From contig NZ_PVZC01000006.1 in NCBI RefSeq assembly GCF_003002095.1, forward strand, positions 248,001 to 312,000: DNA of 64,000 nucleotides, read 5' to 3'. Origin of the DNA: Allonocardiopsis opalescens. Its GTDB lineage: Bacteria; Actinomycetota; Actinomycetes; Streptosporangiales; Streptosporangiaceae. A program made the translations under genes and the position numbers. The first letter of the stretch is position 1. Every line of letters starts with the position of its first letter. Of the stretch, positions 56,730 to 64,000 are shown in pieces. The notes below the pieces were generated by a model. That model ran no database searches, had not been told where the DNA came from, and saw only the letters and a list, made by a program, of their open reading frames with translations.

Positions 56730-57357
56730 CGGCGGTGCCCTCGGCGGTCAGCTCCCCGTCGACGCGCACCTCGCCGGCCACGAAGACCTTGCGCCGCTCG
56801 GTGCCCGTCACCCGGCCGGTCACCTCGACCGGGCGGCCCAGCGGCGTGGGCCTGCGGTAGTCGACGCTCAGGTTCGCGGTCAGCCCCGGCATGCCGAGCA
56901 CCACCGCGGCATGGCCCATCGCCTGGTCGAGCAGGGCGGCGATCCAGCCGCCGTGCACCAGGCCGGGCGGCCCTTGATAGGCGCCGCCCAGCACCACCTC
57001 GCCCCGCACGCCCTCGGCCGCGCCGGCCAGCCGCAGCGGCGGCGCCGCCGGGTTCAGCTCGGCGCCCACGGCGTTGGTGAGGGTGGTGTACTCGTCGCGG
57101 CCGTCGACCCGCCGGTGCAGCATCGCGCCGGTCTCGCGCCGGGCGCCTTCCAGCAGCGCGCTGATCCGGTCGACCTCCTCGGCCGCCTCGGCCAGCACGG
57201 CCGGGTCGGCGGTGCTGTGCGCGGTCGCGTCGACCAGCCGCCGGACCCGCTCCGCCAGCGCGGCGTGCTCGGCGGGCAGCCCCGACTCCGCGACCACCGT
57301 GAAGCCGTAGTCGGCCGGGTCGGGCAGCGGCGCGGGCGCGGTCATGTCGACGGTCAT
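56701..57357 (-). CDS. PaaI-type hotdog-fold thioesterase
   Basis: 218-residue cytoplasmic acyl-CoA thioesterase-like protein. The hotdog core is C-terminal (about 110-218): PPGLVHGGWIAALLDQAMGH contains the family His-Gly-Gly block, and LSVDYRRPTPLGRPVEVTGR the central strand. The N-terminal 100 residues are helical. GGGGGGA before the ATG. Its 3' end overlaps cmtR on the opposite strand by 29 bp. Substrate unknown. Confidence 0.8.
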   Translation of the reverse strand: MTVDMTAPAPLPDPADYGFTVVAESGLPAEHAALAERVRRLVDATAHSTADPAVLAEAAEEVDRISALLEGARRETGAMLHRRVDGRDEYTTLTNAVGAELNPAAPPLRLAGAAEGVRGEVVLGGAYQGPPGLVHGGWIAALLDQAMGHAAVVLGMPGLTANLSVDYRRPTPLGRPVEVTGRVTGTERRKVFVAGEVRVDGELTAEGTAVMVRILPLR

Positions 57358-57418
57358 CGGCGGATCCCCCCGGATCGGCGGGCCTGGATGCGCCCGAACC
57401 GAATCCGATTCTAGGGAA

Positions 57419-57445
57419 GGGGCCGCCGCTGCGGCGGGCGGCCCC
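57419..57445 (-). terminator. Hairpin after the PAC2 gene
   Basis: 9-bp perfect stem GGGGCCGCC / GGCGGCCCC, followed by a second CCGCTG/CAGCGG pair, in the gap downstream of the minus-strand PAC2 gene. Confidence 0.45.
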
Positions 57446-57489
57446 GCTGTGAGCTGGGACTCAGCGGGCCGCCCCGTCCGCGGCGGTGC

Positions 57490-58410
57490 TCAGGCGGGGC
57501 CGTCGCCGCCGTCGCGCTCGGCCAGGAAGCGCTCGAACTCCGCGCCGAGTTCGTCGGCGGTGGGGATGGCGCCGAGGTCGGGCGCGAGCAGGTTGCCGCC
57601 CTTGGCCTGGGCCTCCACATAGAGGTCGTACTGGCGCTCCAGGGCGCTGACCACGGACGCGGCGTCCTCGGAGGCGTCGACCTGCTGCTGGATCTCCTGC
57701 CGGGTGCGCTCCGCGGTCTCGACCAGCTCCTCCTCGGGCAGCGACAGGCCCGTGGAGCGCGCCACCGCGCGCAGCGCCGCCACCGTGGCGTCGGGATAGC
57801 CGAGCTGGGCCAGGTAGTGCGGGACGTGCACGGCGAAGCCGAGGGCGTCGCGGCCCTGCTCGCCCAGCCGGAACTCCAGCAGCGCGGCGACGCTGCCGGG
57901 CACCTCGACCTTGTTGAAGAACGAGGTGTGCTCGGCGATCAGCTCCTTGCGGGTGGCGTGGGCGGTCATCCCGACCGGTCGGGTGTGCGGCACCGCCATC
58001 GGGATGCCGTGCGCGGTGACGGTCAGCCGGACGCCGAAGCGCTCGATCAGCCCGGTGAGCGCCGCCACGAAGCGGTTCCACTGCTGGTCGGGCTCGGGGC
58101 CCGTCAGCAGCAGGAAGGGCTCGCCGGCGGCGTCGGTGACCTCGCGCACCACCAGCTCGGGCAGCTTCGCGTCGGCCCAGTGGTCCTCGTCGAAGACCAT
58201 CTGCGGGCGGCGCGAGCGGTAGTCCAGGAGCTGGTCGACGTCGAAGGTGGCCACCACGCGGTGCTCCATCCGCTCGATGAGGTGGCCGCCGAGCAGCTTG
58301 CCGGCCTTGCCCGCGTCGAGGAATCCGTCGAACAGCGCCAGCAGCACCGGCGCTTCGGCCTCCGGCGGCCGGGCGTCCAGCTCGTACAGCTCACGGGGGT
58401 CCAGTGGCAC
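57490..58410 (-). CDS. PAC2-family protein
   Basis: 306-residue cytoplasmic protein of the PAC2 (proteasome assembly chaperone-like) family, conserved in actinobacteria and of unknown function there. Blocks: [72 protein letters not shown] and [20 protein letters not shown]; helical C-terminus with [18 protein letters not shown] at 58410 is chosen because AAGGTGGAG stands 4 bases before it; an earlier GTG five codons upstream has none. Confidence 0.87.
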   Translation of the reverse strand: MPLDPRELYELDARPPEAEAPVLLALFDGFLDAGKAGKLLGGHLIERMEHRVVATFDVDQLLDYRSRRPQMVFDEDHWADAKLPELVVREVTDAAGEPFLLLTGPEPDQQWNRFVAALTGLIERFGVRLTVTAHGIPMAVPHTRPVGMTAHATRKELIAEHTSFFNKVEVPGSVAALLEFRLGEQGRDALGFAVHVPHYLAQLGYPDATVAALRAVARSTGLSLPEEELVETAERTRQEIQQQVDASEDAASVVSALERQYDLYVEAQAKGGNLLAPDLGAIPTADELGAEFERFLAERDGGDGPA

Positions 58411-58565
58411 GACTCCACCTTCCACGAAAAGAGTGCGGGCGACATGTTCACGTTAGACAACCGCGCGACGCGTCCCGGCAATCCCCGGATCTCGACCGGG
58501 TCACACCCGGCGCGCCGCACCGGGCCGGGACGGACCGGCCGCCGCCCTCGCGCACAATGGCAGGT

Positions 58566-59282
58566 ATGCGGATTCTGGTGGCTGACGACGACGCCGCGGT
58601 GCGCGCCTCGCTCACACGGGCGCTGCGCTTCAACGGCTACGAGGTCGACACCGCGGCCGACGGCCAGGAGGCGCTGGACCGGATCGCCGCCGACCGCCCC
58701 GACGCGCTGGTCCTGGACATCATGATGCCGCGCCTGGACGGCCTGGGCGCCTGCCGCCGGCTGCGCGCGGGCGGCGACGACCTGCCCGTGCTGATGCTCA
58801 CCGCCCGCGACGCGCTCGGCGACCGGGTGGCCGGCCTGGACGCCGGCGCCGACGACTACCTGCCCAAGCCCTTCGAGCTGGACGAGCTGCTGGCCCGGCT
58901 GCGCGCGCTGCTGCGGCGGGCCCGCGGCTTCGGCCGCACCGAGCGGCGCGAGGTGCTGGAGTTCGCCGACCTCGCCCTGGACGTGGCCGCCCGCGAGGTC
59001 ACCCGCGCGGGCCGCCCGCTCCAGCTCACCCGCACCGAGTTCGACCTGCTGGAGTTCATGATGCGCCACCCGCGCCAGGTGCTGTCGAAGTCGCAGCTGC
59101 TGGAGGAGGTGTGGGGCTACGACTTCGGCCAGGCGTCCAACTCCCTGGAGGTCTACATCGGCTACCTGCGCCGCAAGACCGAGGAGGGCGGCCTGCCCCG
59201 GCTGATCCACACCGTCCGCGGCGTCGGCTACGCGCTGCGGCGGCCCGACCCCTCCGCGGCGGGCGGCGGGCGGCGGACGTGA
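58566..59282 (+). CDS. mprA: OmpR-family response regulator, MprA type
   Basis: 238-residue DNA-binding regulator. Receiver domain 1-115 with phospho-acceptor Asp51 ([12 protein letters not shown]) and Lys101 (YLPKPFEL), then a winged-helix DNA-binding domain ([39 protein letters not shown]). Followed with GTGA overlap by its kinase and then an HtrA protease, the mprA-mprB-pepD order of mycobacteria, where the system answers envelope stress. An in-frame ATG at 58557 would add three residues. Confidence 0.9.
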   Translation: MRILVADDDAAVRASLTRALRFNGYEVDTAADGQEALDRIAADRPDALVLDIMMPRLDGLGACRRLRAGGDDLPVLMLTARDALGDRVAGLDAGADDYLPKPFELDELLARLRALLRRARGFGRTERREVLEFADLALDVAAREVTRAGRPLQLTRTEFDLLEFMMRHPRQVLSKSQLLEEVWGYDFGQASNSLEVYIGYLRRKTEEGGLPRLIHTVRGVGYALRRPDPSAAGGGRRT

Positions 59283-60754
59283 GCCCGCACCCGCCCGCGC
59301 CGCCGACCGGACCGGTCCGGCGCGACGCGGGCTGGACCGAGCTCTCCGGCCGCTACCTGGGCCGGCTGTCGCTGCGGGCCCGGGTCTCGCTGCTGGCCGC
59401 CCTCGCGGTGATCATCACCGTCGCGGTCTCCGGCGTCTTCACCTACCAGCTGGTCCGCACCCAGCTGCGCGAGACCACCGACCAGAGCCTGGCACTCCAG
59501 GCCCAGCAGTTCTCCAACAGCACCTTCGCCCAGGACTCCACCTTCTTCCGGCAGGCCGTCGGCGCCTACCAGGCCCTGGGCGTGAACATGGCCTACGCCG
59601 TACGGGGCGAGCTGCCGATCACCATCGCCGAGATGTCCCCGGCCGTCCCGCTGGACGACCCCGGCGTCCAGTCCGACGTGCGGCTCGCGCAGGCCGGCGT
59701 GAACGGCGTGCTGCTGCGCGACGCCTACTCCGAGGGCGTGCACGTGCGCGTCGCCACCGTCTCGGGGACCCCGGGCGTCGCCCTGGTGCTGATCCAGCCG
59801 CTGACCAGCGTGGACGCCTCACTGGCCCGGCTGGGCTGGCTGATGGTCGGCATCGGCCTGGTCGCGCTGGTCTTCGCGGTCACCGGCGGCTGGGCGATCG
59901 CCCGGGCCGGGCTGGCGCCCGTACGGCGGCTGTCGGAGGCGGCCGGCACCATCGCCCGCACCCAGGAGCTGAGCACCCGCCCCATCGAGGCCGAGGGCGA
60001 CGACGAGATCGCCCAGCTGGCGGCGAGCTTCAACGCGATGGTGAGCGCGCTGGAGCAGTCGCGCCGGCGCCAGCGCCAGCTGGTAGCCGACGCCAGCCAC
60101 GAACTGCGCACCCCGCTGACCAGCCTGCGCACCAACATCAGCCTGCTGCTCCAGTCGCGGCGCGCCCCCGACCGCGAACTCGACCCGGCCGACCTCGACG
60201 CGCTGCTGTGCGATGTCGACGCGCAGCTGGCCGAGCTGTCCCAGCTCATCAACGACCTGGTCGCGCTGGCCAGGGACGAGGAGCAGCCCAGGGAGATGGC
60301 GCCGGTGGACTTCGACGCCGTGGTGGCGGCCGCCGTGGAGCGGGTGCGCAGGCGCGACCCCTCGCGCGTCTTCAAGGTCGACCTGCGGCCGTGGCGGCTG
60401 ACCGGCTCGGCGGCCGAACTGGAGCGCGCCGTGGTGAACCTGCTCGACAACGCGGTGAAGTTCAGCCCGAGCGCGCCCGCCGACCCCTCCGGGGAGGCGA
60501 ACGCCGTCGAGGTGGAGCTGCGGGCCGGCCGGCTCACCGTCTCCGACCGCGGCCCCGGCATCCCCGAGCACGACCTCCCGCACATCTTCGACCGCTTCTA
60601 CCGGTCGGCCGAGGCCCGCTCCCACGCCGGCTCGGGGCTCGGCCTGGCCATCGTCCGGCAGGCCGCCCTCAACCACGGCGGCGACGTGCGGGCCGAGAAC
60701 CGCCCCGGCGGCGGCACCCGGATGTGGATGTACGTGCCCGGCCGGCCCGGCTGA
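59279..60754 (+). CDS. mprB: Sensor histidine kinase, MprB type
   Basis: 491-residue membrane kinase partner of MprA. Helix 1 at about 34-58, extracytoplasmic sensor about 60-180, helix 2 about 185-207, HAMP, HisKA with phospho-acceptor His274 ([13 protein letters not shown]), and HATPase_c with N-box [16 protein letters not shown] and [12 protein letters not shown] start overlaps the mprA stop. In the mycobacterial system the extracytoplasmic loop monitors detergent and wall stress and is restrained by chaperones; the same is likely here. Confidence 0.9.
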   Translation: MSPHPPAPPTGPVRRDAGWTELSGRYLGRLSLRARVSLLAALAVIITVAVSGVFTYQLVRTQLRETTDQSLALQAQQFSNSTFAQDSTFFRQAVGAYQALGVNMAYAVRGELPITIAEMSPAVPLDDPGVQSDVRLAQAGVNGVLLRDAYSEGVHVRVATVSGTPGVALVLIQPLTSVDASLARLGWLMVGIGLVALVFAVTGGWAIARAGLAPVRRLSEAAGTIARTQELSTRPIEAEGDDEIAQLAASFNAMVSALEQSRRRQRQLVADASHELRTPLTSLRTNISLLLQSRRAPDRELDPADLDALLCDVDAQLAELSQLINDLVALARDEEQPREMAPVDFDAVVAAAVERVRRRDPSRVFKVDLRPWRLTGSAAELERAVVNLLDNAVKFSPSAPADPSGEANAVEVELRAGRLTVSDRGPGIPEHDLPHIFDRFYRSAEARSHAGSGLGLAIVRQAALNHGGDVRAENRPGGGTRMWMYVPGRPG

Positions 60755-60936
60755 GCCCTTCCGCCGACCACCGCACCTCGCCTGCCTGCCCTTTCGCATA
60801 TCCGCGCTCCGGCACGGCACCGCGGGCCGCGAGGAGGTTCTTCGCGGCATTTCATGGCGCTCTTACCCATTTCTTAGACCCGCCGGGGAAGCTTGAGGGT
60901 GTCAGCAGGACGACCTGAGGTGAAGAGGCCAGGGCC

Positions 60937-62631
60937 ATGAACGACTCCACTAATCGCGGTGAGGCACCCGACGCGGCGGCTGAGGGTAACGGCGCGGCGA
61001 ACGCACGGCCCGAGCCCCAGCCCACCGACCGCGCGGAGGAGACCGCCCGCATCGACCGGCCCGAGCAGCGGCCCGCGACCGAGTCGCCGGACGCCGCGCA
61101 GGGCCGGCCGGCCGAGCAGGACCGGCAGAGCCACCAGGGCGAGCCGTCCGCCGGTCCGCGGGTCACCGGCGACGGTCCGCACCACACCGGCGCGCACGTC
61201 CGCCCCGACCAGACCCTGGTCGACCGGCCGGCGCCCGCGCACGGCGAGGCCCAGCACGGCTCCCCCGGCCGGCCGCCCGGCGGCCCGGCCTACCACGGCC
61301 AGGGCGGCGCGCCGCAGCACACCCCGGGTTACGGCCCGCCGACGCACACACCGGTCGGCGGTCCGCCGCCGACCGACCCGGTGGGCTGGTTCCACCACTC
61401 CGGAAACGTTCCCCCTGGCGGCACCGGCCTGCCCCCGTCTGGCGAGAGCGCGGGCAGTCCTGGATATCCGCCGCCCGGCGCGGGCCCGGTTGCGCAGCCG
61501 GCGCAACCGCGGTCCCGCCGTCGGCAGACCATCCTGCTGGTCGGCGCCACCGCGCTGGTGACCAGCCTGATCGTCGGCCCCACCGCCGCCTACGTCACGA
61601 CGGAGCTGTCCGGCGACGGCGCGGTCAGCTCGCTCGACCAGCAGCCCGGCGGGGGCGGCGCCCCGGCCGGCGACGTCAGCGAGGTCGCCGACTCGGTGCT
61701 GCCCAGCGTCGTGTCGATCTTCGCCGGGGAGTCCGGCGGCAGCGGTGTGATCATCAGCTCCGACGGCCAGATCATGACCAACAACCACGTGGTGGCCAAC
61801 GCCCGCGACGGCGAGATCACCGTCCAGTTCAACGACGGCAGCACCGCGACCGCGCGGGTGCTGGGCACCGATCCCACCTCCGACCTGGCCGTGATCCAGG
61901 CCGACGGGGTCAGCGAACTCACCCCGGCGCGCCTGGGCGACTCCTCGCAGCTCCAGGTCGGCGACGAGGTGGTGGCGATCGGCTCGCCGCTCGGCCTGAG
62001 CGGCACCGTCACCACCGGCATCGTCAGCGCGGTGAACCGGCCGGTGAACACCACCGCCTCGCAGCAGGAGCAGCAGCAGCCCGAGGACTTCCCGTTCGAC
62101 CTGCCGCAACAGGACGAGGAGCCGCAGACGATCACCCCGACGGTGATCGACGCCATCCAGACCGACGCGCCGATCAACCCGGGCAACTCCGGCGGCGCCC
62201 TGGTGAACATGAGCGGCGAGGTGATCGGGATCAACTCCGTCATCATGTCGGGCGCCCAGGCCGGGTCCATCGGCCTCGGCTTCGCCATCCCGGTGAACGC
62301 GGCGCGGCCCATCGCCGAGCAGCTGATCGACACCGGCACGGCCACCTACACCGTCCTCGGCGTGTCCATCAACGACGCCATCGGCGAGAACGGCCTCGGC
62401 GAGGGGGCCCAGGTCGCGCAGGTGCAGTCGGGCGGCCCCGCCGACGGGGGCGGCCTGCGCGAGGGCGACGTGATCACCCAGGTGAACGACCGAAGAGTGG
62501 CCAACGGCGACGACCTCATCGCGGCGGTGCGCTCGCACCGGCCCGACGACACCGTGACCATCACCTACCAGCGCGGCGGGCACGAGCGCACCGCCGAGGT
62601 GACCCTGGCCGGCGAGACGGTCCCGTCCTAA
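60937..62631 (+). CDS. htrA: Membrane-anchored HtrA/DegP-like serine protease
   Basis: 564-residue trypsin-like protease of the HtrA family, acting outside the membrane on misfolded envelope proteins. About 190 cytoplasmic residues, Pro/Gly/His-rich; one membrane helix (ILLVGATALVTSLIVGPTAA, near 192-214); protease domain with triad His284 (NNHVV), Asp316 (TSDLAV) and Ser418 (NPGNSGGAL); a Gln/Glu/Pro-rich insertion after residue 370 (TTASQQEQQQPEDFPFDL); and one C-terminal PDZ domain (about 470-560, QSGGPADGGGLREGDVITQV). GAAGAGG precedes the ATG. 182 bp after mprB; analogous to pepD of mycobacteria. Confidence 0.92.
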   Translation: MNDSTNRGEAPDAAAEGNGAANARPEPQPTDRAEETARIDRPEQRPATESPDAAQGRPAEQDRQSHQGEPSAGPRVTGDGPHHTGAHVRPDQTLVDRPAPAHGEAQHGSPGRPPGGPAYHGQGGAPQHTPGYGPPTHTPVGGPPPTDPVGWFHHSGNVPPGGTGLPPSGESAGSPGYPPPGAGPVAQPAQPRSRRRQTILLVGATALVTSLIVGPTAAYVTTELSGDGAVSSLDQQPGGGGAPAGDVSEVADSVLPSVVSIFAGESGGSGVIISSDGQIMTNNHVVANARDGEITVQFNDGSTATARVLGTDPTSDLAVIQADGVSELTPARLGDSSQLQVGDEVVAIGSPLGLSGTVTTGIVSAVNRPVNTTASQQEQQQPEDFPFDLPQQDEEPQTITPTVIDAIQTDAPINPGNSGGALVNMSGEVIGINSVIMSGAQAGSIGLGFAIPVNAARPIAEQLIDTGTATYTVLGVSINDAIGENGLGEGAQVAQVQSGGPADGGGLREGDVITQVNDRRVANGDDLIAAVRSHRPDDTVTITYQRGGHERTAEVTLAGETVPS

Positions 62632-62760
62632 GGAACGGACCGTCTCGGCCGACCAGGCCGCAGACGCCGGGCAGGCCGGTGAGGGCCGGCCGCACAGGGC
62701 CCGGCGAAGCCCCGGGAGTGGGCCCCTCCTCTCCCACCCCGGGGATCGGGGGGATGAGAA

Positions 62761-62788
62761 CGGGGGCGGCCCGCACGGGCCGCCCCCG
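62761..62788. terminator. Hairpin 1 between htrA and metE
   Basis: Perfect 13-bp stem CGGGGGCGGCCCG / CGGGCCGCCCCCG with a CA centre. Confidence 0.6.
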
Positions 62789-62794
62789 GCTTCT

Positions 62795-62830
62795 CCCCCG
62801 CCGCCGCGGCAAGCACCGCGGCGGCGGGGG
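62795..62830. terminator. Hairpin 2 between htrA and metE
   Basis: Perfect 15-bp stem (arm CCCCCGCCGCCGCGG) with loop CAAGCA. Confidence 0.65.
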
Positions 62831-62878
62831 ACGCGAGCGGCCCGTCCCGGCACATCGCCTGCCGGACGGGCGCGGAGG

Positions 62879-62934
62879 TGTCCGGCGGGTGACACCGGGG
62901 CACCGACCCCGGTGAACGGGCCACCCGCCGGACA
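62879..62934. terminator. Hairpin 3, nested, directly after metE
   Basis: 13-bp outer stem (TGTCCGGCGGGTG / CACCCGCCGGACA) enclosing an 8-bp inner hairpin CACCGGGG-CACCGA-CCCCGGTG; 16 bp from the metE stop, so the likely metE terminator. Confidence 0.65.
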
Positions 62935-62949
62935 CCCGGCCCTCCCCGC

Positions 62950-64000
62950 TCAGGAGCCCAGCGACTCCCGCACCCGGCGCGCCGCGCTCACCAGGTTGCG
63001 CAGGGCCGGCTCGACCTCGGCGTAGCCGCGGGTCTTGAGCCCGCAGTCGGGGTTCACCCACAGCCGGTCCGGCTCGACCGCGGCCAGCGCCCGGCGCAGC
63101 GCCGCCTCGATCTCCTCCTCCGACGGCACCCGCGGCGAGTGGATGTCGTACACGCCGGGGCCGATCTCCCTGCGGTAGCCGACATCGCGCAGGTCGGCGA
63201 CCAGCTCCATCCGCGAGCGGGCCGCCTCGACGCTGGTGACGTCGGCGTCCAGCTCGCCGATGGCGCCGATGACCTCGCCGAACTCCGAGTAGCACATGTG
63301 GGTGTGCACGGTGGTGGTGTCGGCCACCCCCGAGGTGGCCAGCCTGAAGGCCTCGGCCGCCCAGGCCAGGTAGGCCGGCTGCTCGTCCCGGCGCAGCGGC
63401 AGCAGCTCGCGCAGCGCCGGCTCGTCGACCTGGATGTGCCGGATGCCGGCCGCCTCCAGGTCGCGCACCTCGTCGCGCAGCGCCAGCGCCACCTGCCGGG
63501 CGGTCTCCGCGAGCGGCTGGTCGTCGCGGACGAAGGACCAGGCCAGCATGGTGACCGGCCCGGTCAGCATGCCCTTGACCGGCTTGGCGGTGCGCGACTG
63601 GGCGTAGCGCGCCCACTCCACGGTCATCGGCGCGGGCCGCGACACGTCGCCGAACAGGATCGGCGGCCGCACGTAGCGGGAGCCGTAGGACTGCACCCAG
63701 CCGTGCTCGGTGGCGGCGTAGCCGGCCAGCTGCTCGGCGAAGTACTGCACCATGTCGTTGCGCTCGGGCTCGCCGTGCACCAGCACGTCGAGGCCGATGT
63801 CCTCCTGGAGCGCGATGACGCGGTCGATCTCCGCGCGCATCAGCCGCTCGTACTCCTCCCGTGGCAGCCGCCCGGCCCGCAGCCCGGCGCGGGCCGCCCG
63901 CACCTCGGCCGTCTGCGGGAAGGAGCCGATCGTGGTGGTGGCGAGCGGCGGCAGCGCGCCCGCGCCGCCCTGGCGCTGGGCGCGGACCCGCACGGCGTAG
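62950..64000 (-). CDS. metE: Cobalamin-independent methionine synthase MetE, C-terminal part (cut by window edge)
   Basis: 3' part (about 350 codons) of the enzyme that methylates homocysteine with 5-methyltetrahydropteroyltriglutamate; full proteins are about 750-770 residues, so the start lies right of the window. The catalytic C-terminal barrel is complete: [30 protein letters not shown], and zinc ligands His and Cys in [10 protein letters not shown], Glu in VTSVEAARS and Cys in [10 protein letters not shown]. Isolated from metNIQ (37 kb away) but part of the same methionine economy. Confidence 0.93.
   Translation of the reverse strand, partial: YAVRVRAQRQGGAGALPPLATTTIGSFPQTAEVRAARAGLRAGRLPREEYERLMRAEIDRVIALQEDIGLDVLVHGEPERNDMVQYFAEQLAGYAATEHGWVQSYGSRYVRPPILFGDVSRPAPMTVEWARYAQSRTAKPVKGMLTGPVTMLAWSFVRDDQPLAETARQVALALRDEVRDLEAAGIRHIQVDEPALRELLPLRRDEQPAYLAWAAEAFRLATSGVADTTTVHTHMCYSEFGEVIGAIGELDADVTSVEAARSRMELVADLRDVGYRREIGPGVYDIHSPRVPSEEEIEAALRRALAAVEPDRLWVNPDCGLKTRGYAEVEPALRNLVSAARRVRESLGS

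Larger units (their letters stand above)
62632..62949. other. Convergent intergenic region with three stacked hairpins
   Basis: 318 bp between htrA and metE holding only strong inverted repeats (listed separately); no gene recognised. Confidence 0.6.

Overview
The window is a 64 kb piece of a very GC-rich actinomycete chromosome: GTG and TTG starts are common, third codon positions are strongly G/C, and there is a CvnABCD conservon, a geosmin synthase, an MprAB-type two-component system with its HtrA protease, and LacI-controlled cellulose and xylan genes. The order of the beta-glucoside block (binding protein, two permeases, GH1 beta-glucosidase, then the LacI regulator, with a TGGGAGCGCTCCCA operator in front) is the bgl/celR arrangement known from Thermobifida. 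I therefore infer Nocardiopsaceae or a close relative; this is inference, not proof. No rRNA, tRNA, CRISPR, prophage or insertion sequence was seen, and the region reads as ordinary chromosome.

Layout. 0.2-3.4 kb: acyl-CoA carboxylase alpha subunit and acyl-CoA dehydrogenase. 3.5-8.6 kb: conservon cvnABCD (minus strand). 9.1-15.2 kb: a nitrate/sulfonate/thiamine-precursor type ABC transporter (two permeases, ATPase) separated from its likely binding protein by a secreted M15 peptidase and a degenerate FAH-fold protein. 15.2-21.2 kb: cellobiose-type uptake operon cebEFG-bglC with celR. 21.4-24.9 kb: heterodimeric ABC exporter with one degenerate ATP site. 25.0-27.7 kb: methionine transporter metNIQ, in which MetQ is circularly permuted. 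27.9-34 kb: S37 peptidase, Bcr/CflA efflux pump, coiled-coil secreted peptidase, HxlR regulator with divergent hydrolase. 33.9-40.5 kb: pyrD, geosmin synthase with a 300-residue repetitive tail, and an ABC-class P-loop ATPase. 40.5-45 kb: a 68-bp tandem repeat array, a small helical protein, glutathione peroxidase, two membrane-anchored proteins and a voltage-gated channel. 45.3-52.3 kb: LacI regulator, GH11 xylanase with CBM2, PfkB kinase and a second CUT1 sugar transporter with a palindromic operator. 52.6-58.4 kb: glycerophosphodiesterase, DUF1707 protein, exported beta-carbonic anhydrase, CDF metal exporter with divergent CmtR-type sensor, thioesterase, PAC2 protein. 58.6-62.6 kb: mprA-mprB-htrA. 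63-64 kb: 3' part of metE, cut by the window edge.

How it works together: much of the window concerns plant polysaccharide use. The xylanase acts outside the cell, two CUT1 importers without their own ATPase (they must borrow a shared MsiK-type ATPase) take up oligosaccharides, and BglC hydrolyses beta-glucosides inside. Both importer promoters carry a LacI-type palindrome just downstream of the -10, and both have a stable hairpin directly after the binding-protein gene. Other genes serve cell-envelope upkeep and stress (two coiled-coil secreted peptidases, MprAB-HtrA, DUF1707) and metal or peroxide defence.

The most unusual observation is the permuted MetQ: its C-terminal half follows the lipoprotein signal, and the usual N-terminal half comes last. 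The extended geosmin synthase and the hairpin-bearing 68-bp repeats in a divergent promoter region come next.
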